A stretch of 64,000 nt of DNA from Dipylidium caninum. Taxonomy: Eukaryota > Platyhelminthes > Cestoda > Cyclophyllidea > Dipylidiidae. The stretch covers positions 620,001 to 684,000 of the forward strand of contig QEYB01001522.1 in NCBI GenBank assembly GCA_017562135.1, read 5' to 3'. The position numbers were made by a program, and so were the translations under genes. Positions 35,501-50,000 of the stretch are shown here, one piece after another (position 1 is the stretch's first letter; each line of letters starts with the position of its first letter). Under the pieces are notes generated by a model that made no database searches, was not told the DNA's origin, and saw only the letters and a list, made by a program, of their open reading frames with translations.

Positions 35501-37646
35501 CGGCGGCTCACGCCGTGCATTTCAGCGAGGAAATAATTTGCGTGGGGATGTTAACCTATGTTCCCGTGTCGGCCGTGCGAATACCACAATAAACTCGGCG
35601 TCCAGGTCACTGTGGCAACCGACCATGGAAAGGTCTAGTCAACAAACTTAAAACAGAAGCATCAAAAATCAGAGGCAGCTTTATTGAAAGTGACTTCGGT
35701 GTTCCAACACCGGAGGAAGAATAGTTGCGGCAATTCAGCCCCATTCTTGTTGCTCATAACCGTTTGAAGTCCCACGTATGCAAACTGTTAATTACATCAG
35801 CAGTCACTTATAATTTCAAAGAGCTTGCGTAAAAGACGCAATTGCACCATTCTGTCTACGGCCTTCAAAGACCTCAGACTTTGTTGATCTTACATGCGCG
35901 AAAGTGATAAACCAATATGCTTTGTGCAATTTACGCGGAAGACGTTTTAACCCTTTACCGCTTCAAGTCAAGGAGGGGCAGCACGCAAAAACAGCTACCT
36001 TCTTTCCCACTACGCCACTAACTTGAGGTACCTGAGCGTCGACGCCCTCATGGCATCGAACAGTCCAATGTAAAAAGGCCAGTTTATGAGTGCTCTTAGA
36101 CTTCGACCCCCTTCACTGAATGCAGTCTTCCACTGGAGTTATGGTGATAATGATTTTTGTCATTGCCTTGGTAATAAGTCATCTATAATGAAGCGAATAT
36201 GCAATGCAGCGATAGCATTATCTTTGCACAAATTTTTAATTTCGCGGTGCCACCTCTTGTTTAACCTAACGCAGGTTCAAGGCTGTGAATGGTCGGGGCG
36301 GGTGGTTCAGTAAACGCGGTCGAAAGCCGTGCTGACTGTGTCGTCATTCGGGAAACGGTAAAGTATGCGCATGGAATGAGGCCATCGAGATCCTGGCACG
36401 CTAACGCTGACGTGGCAATGGGGGTCACACACCTACGGTCCACTAATTTTGGTGTTTTAGAATGCCACTTGAAATCACAACAATAAACACTTAGCATGAG
36501 CTCATGATATGAAAAAAAAACACAAGGAATCGAGGAAGAAGATGTTTCCAAAAGAACCAAAAGTAACTTCAATAGAAAATTGACATTTCAGCCGCTTAGT
36601 AAATAATGGGGTGCCTCAGAATCAAAAAATCTCTTTGGAATTTTCAAAAGTTGACTTCTCAAGTGATAAAGCAGGACAGAGAGAGAGAAAGAGAGAGAGA
36701 AATTGCTACTTAATTAGACATACGGAAATGTCTCCTTTTTGGAGAGCGATTCACCATCGCGGTTGCTCGAAACGGAAGTTGATTGTTTCTTAAAGGATTT
36801 TGAATGTGCCTACCTTTCATTTAAGAATAACTATTGTACTGTGGACCCTTTCACATAGTTTTTTGCGGAAATTGTGAAGGGGAAACCTTCTGGTTACTAA
36901 GGCATAACATAAAACAGTGTACGTGACAAGTAGCAGCTCAGCCGGCAAGGCAAGTGAAGCTGATTCAGAATCACATCCTTTTCCGTTAACCTAAAGGGCT
37001 TGATATTCCGGTTTACAGGAGAGAATTAACCACCAACAATAGAGGACTCTTTATAAGTTTCTTGAGGAATTAATAAACTCACATATGGAGCCGGCCTCCC
37101 GTGAGTGACGGCGTCAAGAGTATCAGTTAAATTTATTGCCAAAGGGTACATATCGTAGCCGCCCTGTCCACCACTCAGCTTGTGGCCCTCCATTCGAAAC
37201 CAACGAAGTAAAGCGTCCTTCTCTCTCTCCTTTTCCCCATCCTCACTCCGTATATTTTCTCGTTTCGGCAAATCCTTTTCGAGTGCCTGAAGCCGATCGT
37301 GTAGTCTAGTCGACATCGGTGTAGCCGAGGAGATCACTTTTATGCACAGCGTCAAATCGTACGTGGCATCTGGACACAATAAATCCTGGGGACCGTGCCG
37401 AGGGGGCCACTGATATGCTTCTGCGCCTCGTCCACATCGGCAGGAAAATTTAGTTCCATCAATATCAGGAATGTGATACTCTGAACTCTGGAGGGGAAAT
37501 GAGGATGCCTTCCATGGGCCGCTCCTCACCAGTAATAGGACCTTGTAACAGGAAAAAATGAGTACCCCAAAGAAAGATGCATAAATCAGACAGTGTCTCC
37601 GCTGTCGCAAGACTCGAAAAGCTCTCACTTTCCGTGTACCACCCAT
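32506..37646 (-). CDS. Family 31 glycosyltransferase, beta-1,3-galactosyltransferase type
   Basis: Predicted type II Golgi membrane enzyme that adds galactose or a related sugar in beta-1,3 linkage to glycans. Exons: 37083-37646, 34866-35074, 34321-34771, 32506-32987. Exon 1 gives a short cytosolic basic tail, a membrane anchor at about residues 19-41 and a stem. Exon 3 carries the family segment with the conserved GDYIDTYVNLTYKLITGHRW and a downstream FC. Exon 4 begins KSDVFLFIDDDFEFN, whose DDD is the metal-binding DxD, and later has WVDDAFLGFVV in place of the usual EDVYVG. The last three exons join in phase. Exon 1 (phase 0) does not fit exon 2 (needs one carried base), so another donor or a missed exon lies in 35.1-37.1 kb. 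Human families have several members and I cannot assign one. A GA-rich microsatellite lies in the first intron. Confidence 0.85.
36678..36702. repeat. GA microsatellite
   Basis: A near-perfect run of GA units lies inside the first intron of the glycosyltransferase gene. Confidence 0.8.
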
Positions 37647-40600
37647 CCGTAGTGGGAAGTGCCCAATGCCGGCTTAGAAAGTCACCAGTGCGATGCTTGA
37701 GGAGCCAATGGGAATGAGCGGCCGCGTGGTTGGCTAAAGGCTCTCAAGGTCTCCTGAGGACAACCGGAATCTCATAGGATGGTCCGGTGAAATGAAGTGT
37801 TTCATTTGCATAAATGCGGCTGCGAGCCAACGCTTCAGCACGGGGATTTTGGCAAAAATTAAGAATAGGGTTGTGTTCATTAATCCAAGAACGTAGAACG
37901 TGGAGCACAGGTTAGGGTAAAAGTCTATTTTTTTAAAGATCATTCATTTAGTTGGACATGAAAACCATCTGCCTTTAACACTACAATATAACATCGGCTA
38001 ACTAATCTGTCGCCACATTAGACAGCGTTCTTACTTATAAAAATAACGCAGTCTGAATATCCCGCCAATATGTCGGGTATTGGTGCTAAATTTGACTGGA
38101 ATGACTTCACTTTTTTGCTATCTTCTGGTTCAACCAAAATTGTGTATTTTAGTAATGATAAGAAAATTGAGTACGAGCCCAAGTGATTATGTTCAAAAGC
38201 GTCAAGTCGTCTCAATGTAATTCGAGAAAAAATCGGAACGCTGTTTTTTTTCGGTCAATATTGCAATAAATGGTCTTCTCTTTGAAGACACACAAACAAT
38301 CATAATAATTTTAATGGCTAAAAAATCACCCCACTGCTATAACATTTCTTTCCTTGCGGTTAGCACTTCCCGGAATTTAGCAACAAATTAGGTGTTCTTT
38401 GTACACGACGAAGTCCTTTTGAAGACACGACTCTCCAAGCTGAGGTGTGAAAGGACTAAGATCGGATCTCAATCAGCGACACTCTAAAGGCATCGCGATT
38501 GCACACGACTTTGTTTTAGCCCCCATCTGTTGCTTTGAATTTCTCTATTAAGAATGTACGAGGTGTCTCCAGGTTTCCAAATTGACAATGAGACATCAGC
38601 AGCTAAATAATTAAACGACTGAAAGGAAGCGGAGTGAAGTCATGCAGATCTAGGTAAGAGGTTGCTGAAAAAAAATCCTCTTTTCCAGCCTATGTGACCT
38701 CGAACAATCGGGAGGAGTGAAGAATAGACGCCGGATGTCGACTTTGAATCCACTTTCCTCAAGACCTTACCAATTGCTCGGGCAAAAAAAGTGACAAGGC
38801 ATTACTTTCTCACAGAGAATGAAGTTTTATTTCATATTCAGGCAGGATAGCGTATTACTAAGCAGACCATTTAAATTTTCTTTGGTCGGGCACTTTTTTC
38901 TTAGTCATTGTTACATCTCAGGACAATGACGATTGCACACACCGACAACGCACCATGGGGTCAGTAAATTTTAAAACACTCTCGGGGTTTACAACTAGCC
39001 TTTTCGCAGAGAGAACCGAATGACTACTGCGTGCATTGGTGGTAGCATCAGTAGGCAATCTTCTGCGCTTGCAGAGTGCAGCTGGGGTTTCAGACGGGGG
39101 GAATTAATCAGGAAATGCGAGGTTTTAATTTTATTTTAGCCGAGGATTTCTATCGCTAAGTTACCACTAGTGCAAGGTTGTACAAGTACCACGTGCAGTT
39201 AGGTCGTTATGTTACAAAAGGCAGCAACGAGGCAGTGGAGGTGTGTTCCACTTTCTGCTGTCCCGTCTAGCTCAACGGCCACGTGCCGTCGCGAGGCCTG
39301 ATTTCGAGGGAGTCCCGAAGTGCAACACCTCCTTAGGACATTTATTGCTGGATTGTCGTAATATGAATTCGCACTGACCTTTTAACGGACTCCAGTCCAG
39401 GAAAGGGTTAAGCAAGTCGACCTTAAAAACCGCACTCCAAGGGCTGGCGGCTCTGGTGCGCTGATCGAGGGATTTCTGCATCCACAGAAAAAGAAATGCT
39501 ATATCATGAAAGAAAAGAGATGGGCCATTGCTAAACAGCATGGAACTTTCACTGTAAGCCCTCTTTGGAAGTTATAGGAACTCATTAACTCCGTGAGGGC
39601 GGGACACTGTACCGAGTGGTGCACACTGAAATAAAAACTCGAGTGTTCCCTTGTAGACTGAATCCAGTTGTCTCAACCTTCGCATTTCCCTAGTAACATT
39701 CATGGAAACCTGAGGACAATGAAATAAGACGCCACTTCACGCGACTGCGGGGTCTAATCCAGCGCCCGAGACCTGCTCGGCTGGCCAGCCCCCTGATTAA
39801 TTTGAAAAGGTGAGCGCTAGGGCGATCGCGGTCGTTGAGATTACCAGCCGTCCTCCTGTCACCTTCTGGGGCAGCAACTTGGAAACATGATCAAGTTGAT
39901 GATGCAGGCCAGGAATAGGCTGCAGAGTTCAAAGCTTTCTGAAGCAACTAGTCCATATATCAAAAAAGGGCTCTAGCATTTCCAACGCACTTCCTCCATT
40001 AACAGTTGGGTCCGGACGCAGCTTTGCAGGAATGGGTGCATTGCGACGACTGTCTCCCACTGGCAAACCCGCTCTTTCCAGAAGGGCGACAGCAAATCGG
40101 AAAGGAGCAACAACTTTTTACTACTGGTAAGCCCCAGTAAAATAATACTTTATAAGTTTGATTAATTTGAACTTTTCATCTTTCATGGGGTGCGAACAAC
40201 AATTTTAGGCACGGCGTCCTGAAGGCTCGCCGAAGAGCATGTTGTCTTCCGATTGCTCCACCCAACGTATCAATGAAGGAATTAAGGACCCACGACGCAA
40301 AGCAGGGCCTTCCAACCTATCACAGAGTTTGCTCCCAGGTGATGCTGTTAGCCCAAAAATGCAAATTAAGAAAACTAAAGACTCGTTGGTAATAAGCAGC
40401 ACGGTCTTTGAAAACAATGAAAATAGCGTCTAATTGGTTGTTTCCGGACAAAAATAACTAAGACGTCGATTATTAAAAGGTCACGTGACCATCCGCCTTG
40501 GAGTAGATTATTCGTCCCCTCTTGATGACGTATTCAATCAAATCTTGGGATTCACCCAGCCTGAATATGATATTTTCCCACCTAAAGAAGAAAAAGGTTG

Positions 40601-41035
40601 CAGGGATAAATGGGGATGTCCACAAATAAAATCCCGAGCATCGAGTAATAGACCTAAAACTAGGAGGGGGATTTCAAAATGACACCCAAATGTCAACGCT
40701 TTCAGCGTCCAAGTGGTGGGAAATAGCGGGCAATTAGCGATTCCGTAACCTCATGATTAACTGAAGTTTCTTCTTCAAAATGTAAAGTAATGTCCGAAAT
40801 AAAAGTGATTTGTAACATTGACGGAGACAAGAATGTTGTTTATCGAGTCAAAATGATGAAACTACTGAGCAACAGAAAGGCCCTGTGGGAGCAAGGGAAT
40901 TTCCTGGGAGCATCCTAGAGGAGCAAGTGCGTCAAGTATTCTACCAAGTCAAAGAAAGTGGAGGCGTCACGAGACGCAAGGAACGTCTCACTACATTTCG
41001 AGGGCATCCCACGACGTAGTTGGTGCTGCATAACC
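37647..41035. other. Intergenic, no gene supported
   Basis: It lies upstream of the glycosyltransferase start and downstream of the AMDHD1-like stop, both on the minus strand. Open frames up to 89 codons occur (for example 39272-39541, minus) but have no recognisable motif, no convincing splice partners and no codon pattern. The promoter of the glycosyltransferase should be near 37.7 kb. Confidence 0.4.
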
Positions 41036-44000
41036 TTAGCATAAATTAGGGCAGACCAGTAGCCGATTAACTTTCTCCTTAAGCCGTTCATCTCGTCTTA
41101 GGTCATGTAGGGGGGCAGGACAGAACGAAAAAGGAGGAAGGGTTGAGGATCTCAGGTAGTGGACGAACCTCTTTGTATTAATGACTACAAAGTCGCCTTG
41201 ACGTCCCTCTGTGATGGCACCGACTCGGTGGGAGAGGTCGATGCTGTAAGCCGCGTTTATTGTCGCCGCGGTGATGGCCTGCTCCAGAGTCATTCCCAAA
41301 GTCGTGCAAGCCAAATACATCACGATGGGCTGAAATGCCAAAAGGCCAAAAATCACCGATAAGTCCACGAACAGAAGGCATATTTATTGGAGCAACAGGG
41401 GCCAACAGCAACCCTCGCATTTCTTACAACAGTAACTAGGAGGAAGTTCATCGGTAACAGCCATTCATTTAATCTGGGCTGTCGAGGGATAATTTCCCTC
41501 CTCAGACGCAAGTGAACGGCATCCCGCTGACGACAGGAAGAAATGGTGATCAGGCCTTCAGAAAACAAGAAGGGCTGTTAAACTGACCGAATGTATGAAA
41601 CCAAATGGGATGTCAAGCATGTAATATTCAAAGGTTGTCCGAACAATATGCCTGCGCAATTGAAGATTTCATTGAACACAATGGAAAGATAGTCTGGAAA
41701 GTGGAATCAATCACAAATGAAAAAAACCTGCAGCGGGACTACAATAGAGGAGGAAGTAAGGCAAAACGAAGAGATGGTGTGGACTATCGGCGCAGTTTCA
41801 TGCTAGCATAATAGACGCAACGACCATTATGGGGCAGGGTGGTGGTGCCCGGGTATGCTGGAGATGCATTAATGCTCACCAAACGGAAGCAGATTCTTAA
41901 GACTTAAAATGTCTCACCAATTGTCTAGAAATTTAAGCAAGAAGGCGTAATAAATTTCCGGTGGCCCCAGTAGCCCCAAATTTAAATGAGCAAAAGAAAA
42001 CAAATCGAAAAGGTTGGCAGAATATTTGATTGAAAACGCGCGTGTGTGAAGAAAGTCAAGATTTTGGAAGGTGATGGAACTGCCGAGGACGCACAATTCT
42101 CATGGCTGGTTGTCTCCCGGTGAAAGGAACGTGAGCTACACTCGGATATGGCGGTGTGGGCGGACTCGGCAGGACCAACGAAGACAACGTGGGTCTCTGC
42201 GATGAAAGCGAGAGAAGACAAATGCTGCTAGAGAATGGCAAAAACCAGGAGGACTTGAACCAATGAAACAACCAGTATGAAGGCCGCCGAACCAGTGCCG
42301 ACAATAACTGAACTAGTGGCAGAAATATTTACCAAGTGGCCTCGAAAGTTGCGGTAGAAACGGCCGCAGATAGCCGAATAGCAATCCGGCTCGACATGTG
42401 AGTAAAAAGCAATGCCCCAGTAATTCTGATGGAAATTGGAACAATTTCGCCTAAATAACGTGGCACACGAGATGTCTGGGCGATAAACAAGCAGGCAATT
42501 GTTAACTAGTCATGTCGGATATTACGCCTAAGTACCAATTATCTGGAAGTCAAATTGCCTGACAGACAGTTGGGTGCAGCTATTCTGGGCACTGACCATT
42601 CCATAAACCACCGGAACAATGACTTGGACAGAATGAAACGAGATCTGCTGTGTAGGAGGGTGGTGAGAGCGAATAACCAGTCAAAAAAAGCTTCAAGGAT
42701 GCTAATGACCTCAAAACCGGAAGATGGAAACCAATTTAACCCAAGTTAACGAGTGTTTTTCGCAATGAAGAAATGGGGGCAGGTTTCCAAACCGTATTTC
42801 CATGCCTGGCACTTGGGAATAATAATCTCTGATACTGAACTTGTGAAAATTGCCAAATAGACAACCTAAGGCCGAAAACCGTGAGAACATTGTTGGTCGT
42901 TGCTTGGAGGCAAGTTTCTAGAAGATATAGTAGGGACAAAGGGCAAAGCAATGGGGAGAGGGGAGAGAATGGACGGAGGGAGGGAGCGTGTCTGCGGAAG
43001 GCGTTTGGCCGGAGGGAGACTCACCATAGAGGTGCAGAAGAGGTTGGCGCGGAAGTCGGTGCCGAGAGCAATGGGGACGCCGGCCTGGGCGATGGCGATG
43101 GCGGGCGGGGGCTGGCGACGCGCCAGCAGCGTCGTGGTGGGCAGGAGGACCGCGGCGGTGCGCGAGCTCGTCAGCGCAGCCACGCCCGCCGGCGAGACCT
43201 CGTCCAGGTGACTCACCGCCCGGGCTTTGAGCGACGCCGCGAGCTTATCGATCAAAAAGGAGACGTCATGACAGGGGCCGTCAGACACCCGCATCTACGG
43301 TGAATCACACCTCGGACATACACAGCGCTCACTCCTACTGCAAATGGCCAAAGCTGGGGTGATCAACCAAACAAAACGAAAACACTCAGCGCTTGCAGCG
43401 AGTTATTATTAGCCAAATTGGCCTCAGGAGACAAGCAGACAAAACCCCGCTAATTAGAGTCCAATGGAAGATGCGCTTGTCTTCCTTTGAAACTCCAAAT
43501 TTAAAAATCGACACTAATCACCTATTTGCCTTGATAATAAGCCATTAATGACCATCGCCGCGGGACAGCGTGAAGTATGGATAATATTAGGAGGAAAGGA
43601 CTGCAGTTGGAGACCCTGACAGTCCTCTAGAAGGCAACGTTTATTCCCACCAGTGTTGCCTCATTCGGGCTCTAACACTGGCATTCAACCTCTTAACTGT
43701 ATCAACATCGTTCATAAGCAAAAATCCAAAGCGGCCTGTCTCACTAAATCCACTTGGGCAGGTCTAAATTTTACGAATTACAGTGAAAACACACTTTTAC
43801 TCACTCATTGTGAGGAACATTTACAACCTTACTTATTTCTTTGGACTTTTAATGGAACAACTTTGCCTTCTGACTAAACAAAGAGTCGTGTACCAAACGC
43901 CGGGAGATGCGGGAGTGTTGCAGACGTTAAAAGGATGGGGAGACGACATCGCCCTCCCCTTTCCCGACCTCGTAAAAAAGAAATCGACCACAAAGCGAGC

Positions 44001-47000
44001 GACGTGCTCCCCACCGACTTAGTTTCACAGCGTGCAGGCCGAGCCATTAATACTGCGTCCCAAGGGAAGGCCTCGGCGTGGCCGCTAATGCTAATGGTCG
44101 CCGAAACGTTGTTTGGGAAGAACGCCTAAGTCAACTGAAGGAATAATGTCGTGTAGTGGCGAGGCGAGGCAAGGCGAGGCACACAGAGGAAAGAAAATGT
44201 CCTCAAAGCACACTAATTTACCTTAACCGGTCGAATGCAGAGAAAAACTCATCTCTTACTTTAGACAGCACGATTAATTGTAAAGACAGCGTGATCAGAC
44301 TGATTTACCTAAGCCGAGCGAAAACCAGTCTTTTGCATAGGATGTTGCGAGGTAAAAGGCAAGTGTCTCTGTAGGGTGGGTTCAATGGGAGAATTAGGAG
44401 TAGTTTTTGTGGGAGAAGTAAAGAAGACGCCTACACGCCTAGTCGACGGAGAATAAACGAAGCTACCTTAGGAAAAAGGTGAGAGACAGGACAAGTGAAT
44501 TCAGCAGGTTAGCATTCCTCCAGTTCAGGGTGCGCCTTTAGCCAGTGGTGATGCGGTTTGAAAGTGGCTTGGGAAACAAGCTGAGGAAACTCGGGTGCGG
44601 TTGTGTACAGACGAAAAAGCTAACCAGACAGTCAAATCTTCCCCTGACTACCGAGTGAATTTGTCACTAAATAAAGATATCGCAAAACCCTTTAGGAAAT
44701 CTTCAACAAGGAACACCTCTACCACTGATTTTGTGGCATTCACTAACTCATGTCGCCTTCCAATGTCCTTTGATGTCTTGTAATAATGTTGGGGACTTGG
44801 ATGTTTATACACTTCTATGTCCACGTGAAAAATTATACGAATTGCAGACATCTTCAAGATCTGATCAAAATGATACCCTCAGTGGAAGAGAAACCGAAGT
44901 CTTACATCCTGATTTTAGGGGACTGTTAGCGAAATGTAGGTAAGCTTTGAAGATGCATTTCACCTCTTCTAGTGCTAGTCAAAGAGATGCAGAAGTACCA
45001 AACCAAATTTGGGTAAATGTATAAGTTTTCGCCTATTATATACTGTTATGAATCTTAATAATAAGGTAAATGGAGTGTATTCACACGTGGTAGTTTTTGT
45101 CGTGTAGCTCAGAAGAAGATGGGATTTTAGGGTGTTGGTTAACATATTCTACACCACAGCGGGGAAATCATTACGGAATTCGAGCTTCCAAAGCGGCGCG
45201 ACAATAACAGGAATGAGGAGTCTTACAAGCAAATTCAAAGCGCAGGCTGCGCATACATAAACCGCGGCTAAACACATCACATCGAGCCTCCCGCGGCAAG
45301 TTGTTTGACGAGTCTACCGGTACCTGCGGTCGCCTAGGCGACATTTGGGAAAAGAAAATGTGCTATGACTCCCTTATCTTGCGCTTCCTTATGTTGAAAT
45401 TAATCCATTAAACGTCGTGGATACAGAAAACGCTCTCTTCCGCATCTACACTAAATCATCCATTCCCTCTCCACAAAAATGCGCTTCTTGGTACGGTCTT
45501 ACAACGCCACGATATCAGGTTTCATGGAATTCACAACTTTTATTACAGAATTAGGGGCAACCGCTCCTCACACGTCTTCAAATATTTCCGTCCTGAAGTT
45601 CGCTCTTCTTTGTGCCTACTTTACTTAGATTGCGGTGGCATTTTGTCCCAAAGAGGCCACTGCTCAACGTTTTGGCCGCCTCCGTCAACTCATCGCTGCG
45701 GCGATAAACAATGTCCCCCATGGCACGTTCACACTCGGTTTCGCGGTAAAGCCACAAACTCGTGTCATAAACGTGGAAGATGAAGAGCCGGGGGAAAGAA
45801 GCACATATCAGAGCCGGCTTACCGCAGTATTAGGCGAGCGCCGCCTTGCTGCCTTTATCTTCTTCCCACAAATCTTGTTAACCAAATTCAGCACGTAAAC
45901 TGCGTTTAGATTAGCAGGCAAAAGGCTGGGAATAAGATCCAAAGGAACGAACTAGCAAACAAAACATCTTCCAACTGATGTCAATTGAAAATTAAATCAG
46001 AAATGTCTGGCTGAGTGGAGGAGATCGTCACCTCGGGTGGAGCGCTTAACCTTCAGGAGAGAACACAGAGGGGTTGGCAACTTCCACATTTAGGGAAGGA
46101 TTTGTCCTGAATGTATTAAAAAAGTAGAAGGGTCCACGAAAGAACCGAGAAAATGAATAGCTCCTGTGTCACATCCTAAAAGGTAGGCCAAAACCGATGC
46201 TACGCTAATGCGCAAGATACCAATGTGATGCAGGGGGATCCGGTGGACTTTATGCCGTATTTAAGACAACAACCGCCGAACTGCGTCTACAATTCGGAAA
46301 TGGGTCAAGACCGTGGTAGTCGTCTACAAGACTTACCTCCGCAGACGAACCGACGGCGACGCTCTCAGCATGGAAATTTAACTTCAAACCCATGGACTGT
46401 GCCTTGCTAAGAATTCGTCTGGCCTGCTCAATATTGAAGAAACCTAGGCATAATACGCAAGGGTTACTGGTTTGACGATCCTCGGCGTCTCATTGTTAGG
46501 CACTATCCTGCAAAAGTCACGTCTGCTGTGTTGAAAATCCCTTTGTGAAATCTGTTCCCACAATACTTCCTGGATTGTAGTCATTACCGAACAAATGCCT
46601 CAAGCGATTGAAACACCCGGTGAAAGAGGCTAAGTGTTCACTCAAGGCTCCCCTAAAACGTGTACAAACTACTGCCCCAACTTAAATTCTCTGGACTAGA
46701 GGAGACACGAGGGCAAGCGAAGTGACTAGACACTGTATGATGCCCCCGTCGAGGGCTTAAAGGCGTTTACTGATGCTCTCCGAGATAATAAGTAGTCCAA
46801 ATGGAGTATAAGTTCATGGAGAACAGCCAATGTGGGCCATATTGCCGCCCCCATTTGGCCCAGGCCAAGGATTGGCGCATCGTCATGGGAACAAAGGAGG
46901 GCATGACACTGCGTCACGGAGCGCCTGGTGCGTAGTGATGGCACTGACTGAAGTCATTGCAATCACAGCGGACTGCACTGCGCGATATGCGGTGGGCTGC

Positions 47001-50000
47001 AAAGATCGCCTGACATGCTATGTAGATTTAACGAAACATTTGTTGGTCTACGTGTGGATAAATAAGCATTTCTCCGGACGAAAGGGAACCCAGACAAGTC
47101 CGCCTTGGCTCCGTCGCGGGCCTCAACACGGCGCAGAGCAGTGCTGAGCCGCCGTCTTGTGTCAAATTTAACTGACCACCCCGACAGTGACGGAGCAAAG
47201 GAGCATTGAAAAAAGTTGCAGGTCGGAAAGCACTTCAAGTAATTGTTTCCCCGATATGCACATGGAAATAAACAAAGCTTTTATTACCTTCGGCGCACTT
47301 CACATCAATGTTGTCAACCACGATTTCCCTCTTTTCAATTGATCTTTGCAAGTCAGGTAATCTCGTGTTAACGACATCTTCAACCTCCGCATCGGAGGTT
47401 GAGTTCCTGAAAATTAAATAAGCGTTTGCTTCGTTGGTCAAGATTAAAGAGGGGACTTTATTAAGTCTGCCAGCTTCGAGTGACTTGTAATAAAATGAAA
47501 AAGAGATATTGCAAATGGTTTCCGGGACACACAGCCAATATATACGTGTGTAGACCATCGCAGTACTTCCTCGAGCAAAGTTGTGTCCGAAGCTCCGATT
47601 TGTGCCTCCGACGCATGACTCGGGGGAGCGCACGTCAAATGTAAGCGGACGACGCAGAGACGCCCCAGTCGAGACAAGCGGCTGGGACCAGCCAGATGCT
47701 GGTGGAAAGGGAGAGTCAGATCTCTCCGTAAATTTTCTCGACAAATTTTGTCCCTCCACAAGACAACGATGTTGCTACCAACGGAGTTGGGGGCTAATTT
47801 ACTTCATTCTTCTTATGTCAAACTTTATCCTGCCTCGCTCACCTCCCTAGCCACTGGATCTCGTCATGCATTCCGGGTGGTAAAGGCGAACTGCTTCACA
47901 GACAGAGAATTTATGGGAGAGATCAAAGTCAGGCAAGAATTAGAATGACTGTGGGGAGAGGCTGTTAGTGGAACAAAAGCGAAGGATACGCCTTCTCATA
48001 TATTTCATCCTCAAAGTGTCAACGCTTGAGTGTTGCACCTGGGACACTTAGGAGGATCACAGAAGAGACCTGTTCATTTTGTTTGGAGAACAAAGTGAAC
48101 TATCGGGAGGCAAAGCTGACTGGGAGAAAGCTCCACGCACAGGGTGCCCTGGTGTGGTGAAAGACTAAGTTGGCTTATGCTTGCAATACACGAATTCATA
48201 CAGAGTTAGTTGTTTGTGTGTGAGGTTGTTGGCGAAGAACAATCGCAGACGCGGCAACCAAAGCCGACGACAGACTAAGGCAGAGAAGTTAAGGAGCACC
48301 CGCAGAGGGAGAGTTCTAAAAGGTTTCGAGTAAAACAAACTCACTTTGGTAATATGCTAGCGGCAAAGTATGTTATGGAGATATCCAGGGGAACATCTCG
48401 TTTAAGTCTTGTGAGAACCCGTAAGATCTTCTTCTCCGTCGCCCAACTGCAACTGTAGCCTGTTTTGCACTCGAGGGTAGTCGTTCCTTTCCTCGCCATT
48501 GACTATAACAGATAACAACAATGCGAGGAGATACTTCCTTGTCTCGGGGATTCGTGGTGCTGCTTGAGCGAGAGGCTCCAACACGCCCATGCGTATGGCA
48601 GTTCCATGCAAACTGCCAGTCCACTGGCATAAGAGAGAGGAGGGGGATTGTGGACCCGGCAAGGGAAATAAATCGGTGGCCGCCGTCGGTGGATACTCTC
48701 CACGGCTTACGCGGCGCAACGCAGTAACATCAGGGGAGGACAGCAATAAATACTTGCCTTGCCTTTTAAGTTGCAGGACATTTCAAATAAGGGTAATTTT
48801 TGACTAACTGGTAGAGGAATGGACACTTCAAAGTGTTATCAGGCAGATGGCTGACCAGAATGCTTCAAATGTTGGGCTTACTTTGATCCTTTCCACAGTG
48901 GCCTCGTACAGGGCTTCCTCGCTCGCGTTGGCAGTCCGCTCGACAGTGTAGTCCGAGTCGGAGCAGTTCACGTAGTCGGTCAACTCCATGTAGGAAGCAC
49001 CGGCAACCTTTTGAAAGAAATTGTCCACACGGTCACCAGCCCACACCGGATGTGTATGCGCGTCAGTGAATCCTAAATCAAAAGTTGGCCACTCATAGAC
49101 ACTGACGAACCGAAAGCCTAATCGCTCTTCAGCTGCCAACTCGACCGCTAGTTGACGCCCAGCGTGAGGTACTCGTATGTGGTGTGAGGGAGACTTGCAA
49201 CCTAAGGATTAGTGGCTTTGTACGGTCAGGTGGTCGAATTTTTACCATCTTGACGGACGCGGACGCATCCATGTGCCAAACCACTCATTAAGATAAGGCG
49301 AAACGAAAGTAATTACATAAAAAGCAATAGCATATTGAACCGCGTTTTCAAGAAATCACTTAAAATCCTATCTGTGGCGTCAACCGCTGCATTGCTGACG
49401 GGCCGAAATAGCAGGAGATAACAGGCATGTAGTGGGTGTCCGAGCTTTTAAACTTATCTGTTGGCGTGTTTAAAAGGCGAGGAGGAACGCAAACTCTCGC
49501 CGGGGCAAGTCTAAGATCATGATGCTTAGCTTAAGCAAGTGCGTTAAATTAATCTCATGAACTGACAAACAGTCAAGGGAAGGAATAAATTAATTGTGGA
49601 GAGGTCATTGCCCCGGAGAAATCATAGTCCATAAGGTCATCATTGTTGATAAATGACAGAGCACAAATGTGTGCGCACAAAATGTGAGGTAGGGCGGTGC
49701 ACATACTACTGAAATCCCATCAGAAGCGAATGATTTCGTTACATTCGAACATTTTTCCCAATAGTTTTATTGGACGAATGCTGACATTATGCCGACAGAG
49801 AATTTATGTGTGTTGCATAAACGAAATTGGTTACGCCCACATGCTTACCAAGGGAGGAAAACAGGGCATCTGACTGTTCTACCACTGCATTCCTCCCCGT
49901 TTCACAAGCGAGAACTTCGCCATTGTCATTATTTAACAGATCTCGAATACGAGCCTTTCCGCTTGAATACACCTGATGATTTGTGCGACAGTTATGCAAA

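Noticed and set aside
36261..36572. Possible extra exon of the glycosyltransferase
   Set aside because: The open frame has no family similarity and no splice sites of the right phase.
39272..39541. Minus-strand frame that looked like a mobile-element protein
   Set aside because: No reverse transcriptase, integrase or transposase motif and no flanking repeats.
42254..42330. Sequence resembling a tRNA B box on the minus strand
   Set aside because: No A box and no cloverleaf could be drawn around it.
48402..48746. Minus-strand frame of 114 codons
   Set aside because: It overlaps the AMDHD1-like exon 48345-48502 in another frame; the matching GTTTLECKTGY frame is the real one.
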